Counted from the stretch's first letter, positions 8,107 through 16,736 are shown. The stretch is DNA of 64,000 nucleotides from Xanthomonas sp. F10 (GCF_014206815.1 NZ_JACHNP010000002.1:124001-188000); one strand, 5' to 3'. Program-made: numbers and translations. Notes: generated by a model not told the origin, from the letters alone.

Positions 8107-8859
8107 ATGACCACCCCTTTGCCCAAGTACCGCGCGCCCGCCCTGGACAAGGGGCTGGACATCCTGGAGCTGCTGGCGCGCGACGGGCGGCCGATGACCA
8201 TGGGCGAGATCTCACAGGGCATCGGCCGCTCGCGCGGCGAGATCTTCCGCATGCTGCAGGTGCTGGAAGAGCGCGGCTACCTGACCCGGGCCGCGGGCGA
8301 GGGCGGCTACACGCTGACCAACCGCCTGTTCATGCTCGGCATGCAACAGCCGCGCGTGCAGAACGTCACCGAAGTGGCGCTGCCGGTGATGCGCGCGCTG
8401 GCCGACGCGATCCGTCAGCCCTGCCACCTGGTGGCGCCGTCGGACGACCAGATCGTGGTCATCGCGCAGATGGACGTGCCCAGCGACCTGGGGCTGGTGG
8501 TGCGTCCTGGCCACCGCCGCCCATTCGCGCACTCCACCTCAGGCCTGGTGCTGTTCGCGTTCCAGCCGGCCGATGCGCAGGCGCAGTTGCTGCAGCGGCT
8601 GGACGCCAGCGAGGTGGCGTACGACCGCGCCGCGTTCCTGGCCGCGGCGCAGGAGGTGCGCGCGCTGGGCTACAGCATCCATCCCAGCGAGGCGGTGGTC
8701 GGGGTGATCGACCTCACCGCACCGATCCTGCAGCACGGCATCGCCCGCTACACCCTCACCGTGCCCTTCATCGAACGCCGCCCGCAACCGATCGACGCAC
8801 AGGCGGCGATGCGCGCGGTGTGCGATGCCGCGGCGCAGATCAGTGCGGCGCTGGCGTAG
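8107..8859 (+). CDS. IclR-family transcriptional regulator of the fucose genes
   Basis: A 250-residue IclR protein. The N-terminal winged helix-turn-helix runs from about residue 10 to 70 (LDILELLARDG, MGEISQGIGRSRGEIFRMLQVLEERGYL); the C-terminal effector domain includes LAFAH-like RPFAHSTSGLVL and ends with AAQISAAL. The ATG at 8107 is chosen because LDKGLDILELL starts the family; the frame is open from 7984 but that part overlaps the palindrome. It is divergent from fucP, which is the classic arrangement for a local regulator sensing the substrate or an intermediate. Whether it represses or activates cannot be told. Confidence 0.85.
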   Translation: MTTPLPKYRAPALDKGLDILELLARDGRPMTMGEISQGIGRSRGEIFRMLQVLEERGYLTRAAGEGGYTLTNRLFMLGMQQPRVQNVTEVALPVMRALADAIRQPCHLVAPSDDQIVVIAQMDVPSDLGLVVRPGHRRPFAHSTSGLVLFAFQPADAQAQLLQRLDASEVAYDRAAFLAAAQEVRALGYSIHPSEAVVGVIDLTAPILQHGIARYTLTVPFIERRPQPIDAQAAMRAVCDAAAQISAALA

Positions 8860-9015
8860 GCGCCGTGGCTGACATTTGCCGGTGTGCCGTGGCAGATGCC
8901 TCCCTGCAGGAAGTGCGGTCGCGTCCTGTGTCGCATGCGCACTGCGGCCAGCGAGACCAGCGCATGCCTGGTCGCTGCGCATCGCGTGTGGTGGTCGGGT
9001 GACTGAGGGCAAGTG

Positions 9016-9447
9016 ATGGCGAACGCGGTCTTCTATCTGTTCGCCGCGATCGTGGCGCTGCTGGCGGTAGGCCTCCATCGATACAACAAGCGCCGCATGG
9101 ACGCCCTGCTGATGGACTCGTTTCGCCACCTGTCCTTCACCAGCGACGGCATCGCCCTGCGCGGTGTGGATCTGCAGGTGCTGAAGAAGGCGCAACAGCT
9201 CATCCGCACGACGCAGCAGGTGTCGCTCTTGCCGGATAGCCCAGCCGTGAATCAAGGCGATGCGTTCTGGTATTGCCGCGGCCCCGGCGCACGCTGGTTC
9301 CTGGCGATTCCCACCGTGGTGTCGCGCGGCGGCGAATTGGAGGTGAACTGGGTGGTACGCCCACTCACCGAGCAGCGCATGCGCGCCGCGCTGCAGTTCG
9401 ACCGCAAGGCCTGCCAGCGTGCGTTCGGTGAGCGGGACGCATCCTGA
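9016..9447 (+). CDS. Hypothetical membrane-anchored protein
   Basis: A 143-residue protein of unknown function. Residues 2-20 (ANAVFYLFAAIVALLAVGL) form one membrane segment, followed by a basic stretch HRYNKRRMD that would place the remainder in the cytoplasm. The soluble part has a two-strand region SFTSDGIALRG and a conserved-looking FWYCRGPGARWFLAIPTVV segment. A GTG immediately upstream (9013) is an alternative start; GAGGGC provides a ribosome site for either. Nothing in the neighbourhood fixes its role. Confidence 0.6.
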   Translation: MANAVFYLFAAIVALLAVGLHRYNKRRMDALLMDSFRHLSFTSDGIALRGVDLQVLKKAQQLIRTTQQVSLLPDSPAVNQGDAFWYCRGPGARWFLAIPTVVSRGGELEVNWVVRPLTEQRMRAALQFDRKACQRAFGERDAS

Positions 9448-9783
9448 GGGTCGTGACAAACCGCCCGGCGGGTCGAATTACCAATGCGATGCCGAGGCTG
9501 CGTCATGCGTGCGTCGACGCTTCGTTGCCTGATTCCGTTCCTGCAAGCGAGCGACATCGCGACCGCGTGCCACATGCAGTGAAGGCGGCGTTGTCGCGCC
9601 ATGAGGCGGCGTTCTGCGCATGGCGACGCTGCACACGCGTTGCGCCGCGATGCGTGCAGCACACCGCTGGAATGCGCACCCATGGGGCACGTGACTCGCT
9701 CCCCAGCTTGATCACGCATTCGCTGCACCTGCGCGCAAAGCGTTGACCATCGCGCCACAGCTGCGCAGCCTGCAGGGAACACG
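9448..9783. other. 336-bp intergenic region, no gene recognised
   Basis: No repeat, terminator or coding sequence with recognisable composition is evident. A 97-codon open frame (9453-9746) has arginine/histidine-rich random composition and no family features. Confidence 0.5.
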
Positions 9784-10389
9784 GTGACACGGGCACACGG
9801 CATGGCACGGCGGTTTCCCTGGAGTTGGTTGGCACTGTTGGTGGCCTGTGCATTGGTGCTGGTGCTGGCCTGGCAGAACCGTAGCCTGCGCGAGGAACGG
9901 CGTTGGTTCGTCACCCGCACCACCGAGCCGTATCTGGGCATGTATGTGCCGCGTATCGCCGCCACCAGCCTGGACGGCGCGTCGCTGACGCTCGGTGAGC
10001 CGACGGCCGAGCGCCAGGTGCTGTTCTTCTTCACCACCACCTGCCCGTACTGCAAGCGCTCGGCGCAGCATGTGGTGCAGGCGGCGCAGCGCCTGGCCGC
10101 GCAGCAGCCCGGCGTGCAGGTGCTGGGCGTGTGCCACTGCAGTCCCGCGCAGGCGCAGCGCTACGCCGCCGAGCATGGCTTCACGTTTCCGGTGACCACG
10201 CTGACCGATCGCCGCGCGCTGATGCTGTTTCGCGCGCGCAACGTGCCGACGTTGCTGGCGCTGGACCGCGAGGGACGCGTGCGCTATGCGCGCGTCGGCG
10301 TCTTCGAGACCACGGAGCGGATGCAGGACCTGATGGCCGCAGTGCGCAGCACGGATGCGCCGCCGGCCTTGGCAACCATCGAGGAGTAA
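9784..10389 (+). CDS. Membrane-anchored thioredoxin-like protein (CPYC)
   Basis: A TlpA/redoxin-type protein of up to 201 residues. One N-terminal membrane helix (WSWLALLVACALVLVLAW) is followed by a periplasmic domain. The redox motif FFTTTCPYCKRS gives a CPYC active site near residue 84, and the cis-proline loop is in RNVPTLLALD. In place of a full TlpA domain the fold is shortened at the C-terminus. The start is GTG at 9784 or ATG at 9802. Its stop lies 3 bp before a gene for a secreted six-cysteine peptide, which makes that peptide the obvious candidate substrate. A general cytochrome-maturation role is less likely without ccm genes nearby. Confidence 0.75.
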   Translation: MTRAHGMARRFPWSWLALLVACALVLVLAWQNRSLREERRWFVTRTTEPYLGMYVPRIAATSLDGASLTLGEPTAERQVLFFFTTTCPYCKRSAQHVVQAAQRLAAQQPGVQVLGVCHCSPAQAQRYAAEHGFTFPVTTLTDRRALMLFRARNVPTLLALDREGRVRYARVGVFETTERMQDLMAAVRSTDAPPALATIEE

Positions 10390-10392
10390 GCC

Positions 10393-10608
10393 ATGAAACA
10401 GCGTTGGACAGCGTTACGCAACGGGATGCTCGCGGCCGTGTTCCTGGCCAGCATGGGCTTTGGCGCGGTGCAGGCGACTGCCGGCGACGGCATCGAGAAG
10501 GAGGCGGCCTGCAGCGCCTGGGCCTGCCAGCAGGAATGCGCGCCGTTCGGCGGCGAGCTGGGGCCGGGCGGTCCCGGACAGCCGCTGATCTGCTACTGCT
10601 GCGGCTGA
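10393..10608 (+). CDS. Secreted six-cysteine peptide
   Basis: A 71-residue precursor. Residues 1-30 form a signal peptide (basic MKQRWTALRN, hydrophobic core, cleavage near AVQATA). The mature part of about 41 residues carries six cysteines at 40, 45, 49, 67, 69 and 70: a CxxxC pair, a glycine/proline-rich loop GGELGPGGPG, then CxCC. No family is recognised. CxxxC plus CxC is the spacing of cysteine-stabilised alpha-beta folds such as defensins; this is a resemblance in spacing only. It is coupled to the thioredoxin-like gene just upstream (3-bp gap, AAGCC before the ATG), suggesting assisted disulfide formation or reduction. Function unknown. Confidence 0.72.
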   Translation: MKQRWTALRNGMLAAVFLASMGFGAVQATAGDGIEKEAACSAWACQQECAPFGGELGPGGPGQPLICYCCG

Positions 10609-10832
10609 GCCGCGCCCGGGGCCGGTCGCGCCAGGCCGGCTCCGGGGATGTAGCGCAATGGGTGCAATGACGGTCGGCGGCACAGCACGCGCCTAGGCGC
10701 GGCGCTTTGGCGTTGCAGGTACCGCGCACGCGTTCACGGGAGCCTGCATCCAACCCTGTCCGCCGCCAACGATTCACGCAGGTTTGCGCGGTGGCTGGGC
10801 ATGGTGGGACGCAGACCAACCAGGAGCGTTCC

Positions 10833-11435
10833 ATGACCTCATCCTTTCATCCCGCCCGCCTGTCCCTGCTTGCGGCGCTGACCGCCGTCGCGTTGAGCGG
10901 CTGCGGCAAGCCCGGCGACCAGGCCTCGCGCACCGCGCCGGCCACCTCGCCGCAGCCCACCGCCGCGCCGGTCGGCGGCGAAAGCGGGCGTGCGCCGATC
11001 GGTGGCGACGCCTCGGCCAAGGCGATGCTGCAGGTGCTGGAGGGCAACGTGGTGGCGCTGTCGAAGCAGGCGCTGTCGCGCGATGTCAGCAAGACCGTGG
11101 CCGACTTCGCCCGCGAGACCATCGCCGTGCACCACGATGCCGACCCGGCCACCGCCGGCAAGGGTGGCCCCGGCGATGCGGAGAAGATCGCCGCGCAGGT
11201 GGCCAAGGGCCGCGCGCAGTTGCAGGCGCTGGGCGACGAGAAGGACAACTCCGCCTACATGAACGCCTACGCGGCGGCGGTGGTGCGGCAGTATTCCGAT
11301 GCGCTGTCGGTGATCGATGCCGAACTGGTGCCTGCCGCCAAGGAGGACGCCACGCGCCAGGAACTGGAGCAGGCGCGCAAGCGCATCGCCGAGCAACTGG
11401 AGCGCGCGCAGGCGCTGGCGTCGGCGCGCTACTGA
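10833..11435 (+). CDS. DUF4142-like lipoprotein
   Basis: A 200-residue predicted lipoprotein. The signal peptide ends in the lipobox LSGC with Cys near residue 20, followed by a Pro/Ala-rich linker and a helical region (about 55-200) with the pattern of DUF4142/ferritin-like bundles: FARETIAVHHDAD has the characteristic His pair. The ATG at 10833 follows AGGAGCG. It stands alone, upstream of a repeat region. DUF4142 proteins are often stress-linked and periplasmic; the exact role is not known. Confidence 0.7.
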   Translation: MTSSFHPARLSLLAALTAVALSGCGKPGDQASRTAPATSPQPTAAPVGGESGRAPIGGDASAKAMLQVLEGNVVALSKQALSRDVSKTVADFARETIAVHHDADPATAGKGGPGDAEKIAAQVAKGRAQLQALGDEKDNSAYMNAYAAAVVRQYSDALSVIDAELVPAAKEDATRQELEQARKRIAEQLERAQALASARY

Positions 11436-11544
11436 GCGCGTCGCCCCTCTCCCGTTGGGGCGACAGGGTGCGGCCTGCGCGCCACTGGCGCGCGCACCCT
11501 GGAGCGCCCCCGCCGCAAGCGCGGGCCGGGGCGCGGAGCGGGGG

Positions 11545-11882
11545 TCTGGGTGAGGAGACGGCGCGAAGCGACGCGCAGGGTTTTGGCGCACGAGGCTGCG
11601 CCAGTCGCCTCATCCGCCCTGCGGGGCACCTTCCCAAAAACGAGGACCATGCTCCCGAGCGGAAAAGAAACAGCCACTGCGGCGTGTGCCCTAAATCCCG
11701 AGCATGCCGCGCCGCGACTGCGTGTGCCTTTGGCAAGGAGGCGGGGGAAGTGGACGTCCGTCCACGCCCGAGCGATGACGCAGCCATGGGGCGCGCAGTT
11801 GCGCGGCACTTCGGTTGGTCTCGGCAGCCGCGCAGCCGGCGCCCAAAACCAATGAGGTATCCGGGAATCGGCGACACGCCCT
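11545..11882. repeat. Dispersed ~0.3-kb repeat, copy A
   Basis: This stretch matches 21475-21773 over nearly its whole length with substitutions and small indels. Shared blocks include GCGCGAAGCGACGCGCAG, CCTGCGGGGCACCTTCCC, GAGCATGCCGCGCCGCGA, GAGCGATGACGC and the end GACACGCCCT. An internal GTGGAC/GTCCAC inverted repeat is present. Degraded open frames cross it on both strands but differ between copies by frameshifts, so it is treated as non-coding. Confidence 0.75.
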
Positions 11883-12130
11883 GAGAGCCGCCACAGAACG
11901 GCGACGCAGCCGCCGCAGGCGGTGCGCGGCATGCCCATGACCCACTCCCGCACTCGCGGCTCCTCCGCGCCCCCTGGCGACCGCTCGCGACGTCTGGGGC
12001 GGCGCTAAGCCGGCAAGGCCGGCAACGACACGACCATGCACGCCGTGCACACTGAATCGTGCGTGCCCCGGATCCGGATGCAACAGGTCGACAGCATGCC
12101 TGTTGCAACGCAGCGTGCATTGGTCACGGC

Positions 12131-12155
12131 TTCATAATTATATCGTAATTACAGT
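12131..12155. promoter_or_regulatory. AT-rich double palindrome upstream of mdcA
   Basis: ATAATTAT (12134-12141) and GTAATTAC (12145-12152) are adjacent perfect palindromes whose centres are 11 bp apart, about 60 bp before the mdcA start and in an otherwise very GC-rich region. The site is a good candidate for the operator of the GntR regulator encoded at the other end of the operon, overlapping the promoter. Confidence 0.5.
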
Positions 12156-12211
12156 ATCGGTCCGGCCTCGCCACCATGTTGGGCCACCTCCATTCGCCGA
12201 CGGAAAGCCTT

Positions 12212-13855
12212 ATGCCTCAGGACTGGAACACGCTCGCCGACAATCGCCGGCAACGTCTGCAGCGCGCCGATGGGTTGGCGCGCGGGCGCCTGGTGGAGGC
12301 CCAGGACGCCGTGGCGCTGCTGGAGGCGGTGATCGAGCCGGGCGACCGCGTGTGCGTGGAAGGCAACAACCAGAAACAGGCCGATTTCCTCTCGCAGTGC
12401 CTGACCGAGGTCGATCCGGCGCGGGTGCACGGGCTGCATCTGCTGCAATCGGTGCTGGCGTTGCCGACGCACCTGGACGTGTTCGAGCGCGGCATCGCGC
12501 AGCGCCTGGACTTCTCGTTTTCCGGGCCGCAGGCGCTGCGCCTGGCGCGGCTGGTCGCCGACAAGCGCATCGAGATCGGCGCGATCCACACCTACCTTGA
12601 ACTGTTCGGCCGCTACTTCGTCGATCTGACCCCGCGCGTGGCGCTGGTCGCGGCGCAAGCCGCCGATCGCCAAGGCAATCTCTACACCGGGCCGAACACC
12701 GAGGACACGCCGGTGATCGCCGAGGCCACCGCGTTCAAGGGCGGCATCGTCATCGCCCAGGTCAACGAGATCGTGGACACGCTGCCGCGCGTGGACATTC
12801 CCGCCGACTGGATCGGCTACGTGGTGCAGGCGCCGCGTCCGCACTACATCGAACCGCTGTTCACCCGCGACCCGGCGCAGATCTCCGAGATCCAGGTGTT
12901 GATGGCGATGATGGCGATCAAGGGTATCTACGCCGAATACGGCGTGGACCGGCTCAACCACGGCATCGGTTTCGACACCGCGGCGATCGAACTGCTGCTG
13001 CCGACCTATGCCGAGTCGCTCGGCCTGCGCGGCAAGATTTGCCGGCACTGGGCGCTGAATCCGCATCCGGCGCTGATCCCGGCGATCGAGTCGGGCTTCG
13101 TCAAATCGGTACATTCGTTCGGCTCGGAACTCGGCATGGAGCGCTACATCGCCGCGCGCGCCGACGTGTTCTTCGCCGGTCCCGACGGTTCGATGCGTTC
13201 CAATCGCGCGTTCTCGCAGACCGCCGGCCTGTACGCCTGCGACATGTTCATTGGGTCCACGCTGCAGATCGACCTGCAGGGCAACAGTTCCACCGCCACC
13301 CGCGATCGCATCGCCGGCTTCGGCGGCGCGCCGAACATGGGATCGGATGCGCGCGGCCGCCGCCACGGCAGCGAGGCCTGGCTCAAAGCCGGGCGCGAGG
13401 CCGCGCGCCCGGGCGAGATGCCGCGCGGGCGCAAGCTGGTGGTGCAGATGGTGGAGACCTTCCGCGAGCACATGGCGCCGGCCTTCGTCGATCGGCTCGA
13501 CGCCTGGGAACTGGCCGAGCGCGCCAACATGCCGCTGCCGCCGGTGATGATCTACGGCGACGACGTCAGCCACGTGCTGACCGAAGAGGGCATCGCCAAC
13601 CTGCTGCTGTGCCGTACGCCGGAGGAGCGCGAACAGGCGATCCGCGGCGTGGCCGGCTACACCGCGGTGGGTCTGGGCCGCGACCGGCGCATGGTCGAGA
13701 ACCTGCGCGACCGCGGCGTGATCCGCCGCCCCGAGGATCTCGGCATCCGCCTGCGCGACGCCACCCGCGACCTGCTGGCCGCGCGCAGCGTCAAGGATCT
13801 GGTGCGCTGGTCAGGCGGCCTGTACGCGCCGCCGCAACGTTTCCGCAACTGGTAA
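12212..13855 (+). CDS. mdcA: Malonate decarboxylase alpha subunit (acetyl-S-ACP:malonate ACP transferase)
   Basis: A 547-residue MdcA. It exchanges acetyl for malonyl on the carrier protein, the first step of the decarboxylation cycle. Family landmarks: RVCVEGNNQKQADFL near the N-terminus, the GPNTEDTPVI loop, LNHGIGFDTAAIELLLPTYA, and FGGAPNMGSDARGRRH. Length is as expected (about 550). The ATG at 12212 starts MPQDWNTLAD, the usual beginning; an in-frame ATG at 12176 would add unrelated residues. It heads the operon, 9 bp before mdcC. Confidence 0.95.
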   Translation: MPQDWNTLADNRRQRLQRADGLARGRLVEAQDAVALLEAVIEPGDRVCVEGNNQKQADFLSQCLTEVDPARVHGLHLLQSVLALPTHLDVFERGIAQRLDFSFSGPQALRLARLVADKRIEIGAIHTYLELFGRYFVDLTPRVALVAAQAADRQGNLYTGPNTEDTPVIAEATAFKGGIVIAQVNEIVDTLPRVDIPADWIGYVVQAPRPHYIEPLFTRDPAQISEIQVLMAMMAIKGIYAEYGVDRLNHGIGFDTAAIELLLPTYAESLGLRGKICRHWALNPHPALIPAIESGFVKSVHSFGSELGMERYIAARADVFFAGPDGSMRSNRAFSQTAGLYACDMFIGSTLQIDLQGNSSTATRDRIAGFGGAPNMGSDARGRRHGSEAWLKAGREAARPGEMPRGRKLVVQMVETFREHMAPAFVDRLDAWELAERANMPLPPVMIYGDDVSHVLTEEGIANLLLCRTPEEREQAIRGVAGYTAVGLGRDRRMVENLRDRGVIRRPEDLGIRLRDATRDLLAARSVKDLVRWSGGLYAPPQRFRNW

Positions 13856-13864
13856 GGGACGTCG

Positions 13865-14179
13865 ATGGAAACCCTTCGCTATCGCTACGACGGGCGCCTG
13901 GCGCCGAATGGCCGGCGCGGCCACGTGCTGGTCGGGGTGGTGTCTTCCGGCAACCTGGAAGTGCTGATCGAACCGCAGGACCTCGGTGGCGCGATGCAGA
14001 TCGAGATCGTCACCGCCGCCGATGGCTTCGGCACGATCTGGCAGGCGGTGCTCGACGATTTCGCCGCGCGCCATCCGCTGCGCGACGTGCGCATCTCGAT
14101 CAACGACGTCGGCGCCACTCCGGCGGTGGTCGGTTTGCGCCTGGACCAGGCGGTGGAAGCGTTGCAGGAGGATGCGTGA
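13865..14179 (+). CDS. mdcC: Malonate decarboxylase acyl carrier protein (delta subunit)
   Basis: A 104-residue carrier protein that holds the 2'-(5''-triphosphoribosyl)-3'-dephospho-CoA prosthetic group on a serine, here expected in the VVSSGNLEVLIEP segment (Ser26/Ser27). The rest matches the family: MQIEIVTAADGFG, DVRISINDVGATPAVV, and a C-terminal helix RLDQAVEALQ. It follows mdcA directly and is followed by a 292-bp gap carrying repeat palindromes, the only real interruption in the first half of the operon. Confidence 0.92.
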   Translation: METLRYRYDGRLAPNGRRGHVLVGVVSSGNLEVLIEPQDLGGAMQIEIVTAADGFGTIWQAVLDDFAARHPLRDVRISINDVGATPAVVGLRLDQAVEALQEDA

Positions 14180-14217
14180 TGCGTCGAGTCCGCATGTCCG
14201 CAATCGCTGAGCTCTCT

Positions 14218-14348
14218 GTAGGAGAGGCTTCAGCCCCGACTGGGTCTGGAGCGTGCGAGATTTCGGCTGCGTTCGTCGCGGCTGAAGCCGTTCCTACAAG
14301 GGACCCCGTTCCCGCGAGGAACGCTGTGGGAGGGGCTTCAGCCCCGAC
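14218..14348. repeat. Three REP-like palindromes between mdcC and mdcD
   Basis: Variant units at 14218-14240, 14275-14297 (opposite orientation) and 14326-14348. The first and third have GGCTTCAGCCCC in place of GGCTTCAGCCGC. They lie inside the mdc operon, so transcription must read through them; they may differentially stabilise mdcAC mRNA. Confidence 0.8.
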
Positions 14349-14471
14349 ACGATCTTCCGACAGCACCTGGATGGCGCCGACTGTGATCCGGATACCCGCT
14401 GCAGTGAACGATGGTCCCGCATTGCCGATTCGGCGAGTTCGGCGAGTACGTCCCCAACACCGGAGTTGCGC

Positions 14472-15386
14472 ATGAGTGCGATCCCCAACAATCGCCGCCC
14501 GCGCAGCTTCTACGAAGCCGACGCGCGCGAGCGTATCGCCGGCTTGCTCGATCCCGGCTCGTTCCGCGAGTTCGTCGGCCCGCGCCAGCGGGCGATGAGT
14601 CCGCACCTGGCGCAACTGGACCAGCCCGGCGCGTTCGACGACGGCATCGTCGTCGGCGAGGGCCGGCTCGACGGGCGCACGGTGCTGATCGCCGCGCAGC
14701 AAGGCCAGTTCATGGGTGGCGCGGTCGGGGAAGTGCACGGTGCCAAGCTCACCGGCTTGTTGCAGCGCGCCGCGGCGACCAGGCCGGCGGCGGTGCTGCT
14801 GCTGCCCGACAGCGGCGGTGTGCGCCTGCACGAGGCCAATGCCGGGTTGATCGCGATCTCCGAAATCATGCGCGCCACCTTGGACGCGCGCGCCGCCGGC
14901 GTGCCGGTGCTGGCGCTGATCGGCAGTGGCAATGGCTGCTTCGGTGGCATGGGCATCGTCAGCCGCTGCTGCACGCGCGTGGTCATGTCCGAGGAAGGGC
15001 GGCTTGGTCTTTCGGGTCCGGAAGTGATCGAGACGGTGCGCGGCGTGGAGGAATTCGACTCGCGCGATCGCGCCCTGGTGTGGCGGGTGACCGGCGGCAA
15101 GCACCGCTATCTGCTCGGCGAGGCGCAGGCCTTGGTCGCCGATGCCATCGAGGACTTCCGCGCCGCGGCGATCGCCGCGCTGGCGGCGCCGCCGGCGGCC
15201 GCGGACGACGACGGCCTGGCGCGCATCGCCGCCGAGCACGCCGCGCTGCGCACGCGCCTGGACGCCTATGGCGACTGCCGCGACGGCGTGGACATCTGGC
15301 GCCGTCAGGGCATCGCCGATCCCGAAGCGCTGCCGCTGCTGGACACCGCCGCCTTTCTTGCCGCCGTTGCCGACCGGAGCCCGTGA
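14472..15386 (+). CDS. mdcD: Malonate decarboxylase beta subunit
   Basis: A 304-residue carboxyltransferase-like subunit that, with MdcE, decarboxylates malonyl-S-ACP to acetyl-S-ACP. Seen: RRPRSFYEADARERI at the N-terminus, GQFMGGAVGEVHGAKL, and the oxyanion-hole region GGMGIVSRCCTRVVMSEEGRLG. Crotonase-like fold features agree with MdcD. The ATG at 14472 is chosen over an in-frame TTG six bases upstream. Its stop overlaps the mdcE start (TGATG), so the two subunits are translated together. Confidence 0.93.
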   Translation: MSAIPNNRRPRSFYEADARERIAGLLDPGSFREFVGPRQRAMSPHLAQLDQPGAFDDGIVVGEGRLDGRTVLIAAQQGQFMGGAVGEVHGAKLTGLLQRAAATRPAAVLLLPDSGGVRLHEANAGLIAISEIMRATLDARAAGVPVLALIGSGNGCFGGMGIVSRCCTRVVMSEEGRLGLSGPEVIETVRGVEEFDSRDRALVWRVTGGKHRYLLGEAQALVADAIEDFRAAAIAALAAPPAAADDDGLARIAAEHAALRTRLDAYGDCRDGVDIWRRQGIADPEALPLLDTAAFLAAVADRSP

Positions 15387-16090
15387 TGGAGCTGATGCCT
15401 TTGCTGGAAGCGTTGTTCCCGCTCGGCCACCGGGTCGAGGTGCACGACGGCGTGATCGGCGGCAGCGCCAGCACCGCGCTGGGCGAGGTCAGCGTGATCG
15501 GCAGCGCCGACAAGCTGGAAGTGGGCGTGGAGCACGCGCTGGCGCTGGCCGCCGCGGTGCTGGACAGCACCCGGTCGCACCCGCAGCGGCCGATCGTGAT
15601 GCTGGTCGATACCGCCGGCCAGCGGCCGTCGCGCAAGGACGAACTGCTCGGTATCAACGGCTATTTCGGCCATCTGGCGCAATGCCTGGACCTGGCGCGG
15701 CGGCGCGGCGCGCGGCTGCTGACGCTGGTCTATGGCGAATCGGTCAGCGGCGGCTTCCTCGCCTTCGGGCTGATGGCCGATGCGATCTATGCGTTGCCCG
15801 AGGCGCAGGTGAGGGTGATGGATCTGCGCGCGATGGCGCGGGTCACCAAACAGCCACTGGAGAAGCTGCAGGCGCTGAGCAAGAGCTCGCCGGTCTTCGC
15901 GCCGGGCGTGGAGAACTACGCGGCGATGGGCGCGGTGGATGCGCTGTGGCAGGACGATCTGGCGCAAGCGCTGGTCGCCGCGCTGCAGGCGCCGCTGCAC
16001 GGCGACACGCGTGCGCAGCGCGGCGCGGAGCGCAACGGCCGCCTGCTGGCCGCACGGATTGCCGCCGAGGTCGCCGCCGGCCATGCATGA
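15386..16090 (+). CDS. mdcE: Malonate decarboxylase gamma subunit
   Basis: A 234-residue partner of MdcD. Segments such as PIVMLVDTAGQRPSRKDELLGINGYFGHLAQCLDLAR and ESVSGGFLAFGLMAD are typical of MdcE and contain the glycine-rich oxyanion region. Length fits the short form of the family. It overlaps mdcD by one base and overlaps the start of mdcG by 8 bp, indicating tight translational coupling through this part of the operon. Confidence 0.93.
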   Translation: MELMPLLEALFPLGHRVEVHDGVIGGSASTALGEVSVIGSADKLEVGVEHALALAAAVLDSTRSHPQRPIVMLVDTAGQRPSRKDELLGINGYFGHLAQCLDLARRRGARLLTLVYGESVSGGFLAFGLMADAIYALPEAQVRVMDLRAMARVTKQPLEKLQALSKSSPVFAPGVENYAAMGAVDALWQDDLAQALVAALQAPLHGDTRAQRGAERNGRLLAARIAAEVAAGHA

Positions 16091-16736
16091 GCCGCTCGCC
16101 CGGCACGACCTGGTCTGGCTGGCGGCCGACGCGCCGTGGCAGGCGCGTACGCCGGATGCGCAGGCGCGCTTGCGCGACTGGTTCGCGGCCGGCCATCCGG
16201 CGATCGTCGCCCGCGGCGATCGCAGCGATGATGCGCAGCTGTTGCGTCTCGGCGTGCCGCTGCCGCCGGCCGAACGCAAGCAGCGCCTGTCGCTGTCGGC
16301 CGAGCGCGATGCGGTAGTGCGGCAGCGCGCACCGCTCACGCTGGACGAGGTCTGCGCGCAGGTGCGGGCCGTGCCGCCGTGGCAAGGGCCGCTGCGCGCA
16401 CTGCAGGCGCTGGCCGCCACGCATGGCCTTGCGCCGCGCGTGTTCGGCGCCTTCGCCTGGCAGGCGCTGACCGGCTTGCCCTACGTGCAGGCCGGCTCGG
16501 ACATCGATCTGCTGTGGCCGGCGCCGTCGCCAGCGCGGGCGACGGCGCTGCTCGCCGACCTGGCGCGCTGGGAACAGCGCCACGGCCGCCGCGTCGATGG
16601 CGAAGTGCTGCTGCCCGACGGCGCCGCGGTGAGCTGGCGCGAACTGGCCGGCGACAGCGCGCAACTGCTAGTCAAGGCGCTGCGCGACTGTCGGCTGCAG
16701 CCGCGCGCCGAACTGCTGCAGGCATGGGGGGCGTGA
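16083..16736 (+). CDS. mdcG: Phosphoribosyl-dephospho-CoA transferase
   Basis: A 217-residue holo-ACP synthase that attaches the dephospho-CoA-type prosthetic group to MdcC. It belongs to the nucleotidyltransferase fold: the GSDIDLLW motif (about residue 139) supplies the two metal-binding aspartates, and a third acid is likely in VDGEVLLPDG. The ATG lies within the end of mdcE; the stop shares one base with the predicted mdcB start. Its position before mdcB makes sense as the two make and attach the same cofactor. Confidence 0.9.
   Translation: MHEPLARHDLVWLAADAPWQARTPDAQARLRDWFAAGHPAIVARGDRSDDAQLLRLGVPLPPAERKQRLSLSAERDAVVRQRAPLTLDEVCAQVRAVPPWQGPLRALQALAATHGLAPRVFGAFAWQALTGLPYVQAGSDIDLLWPAPSPARATALLADLARWEQRHGRRVDGEVLLPDGAAVSWRELAGDSAQLLVKALRDCRLQPRAELLQAWGA

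Noticed and set aside
9453-9746. A 97-codon open frame after the membrane protein gene
   Set aside because: Arg/His-rich random composition, no ribosome site and no hydrophobic or domain features.
10630-10690. tRNA-like D-arm sequence (TGTAGCGCAATGGGTGCA)
   Set aside because: No matching acceptor stem, anticodon arm or TTCGA loop follows; chance resemblance.
11545-11882. Hypothetical proteins within the dispersed repeat
   Set aside because: Frames in the two copies are disrupted at different points by indels; no start or ribosome site is conserved.
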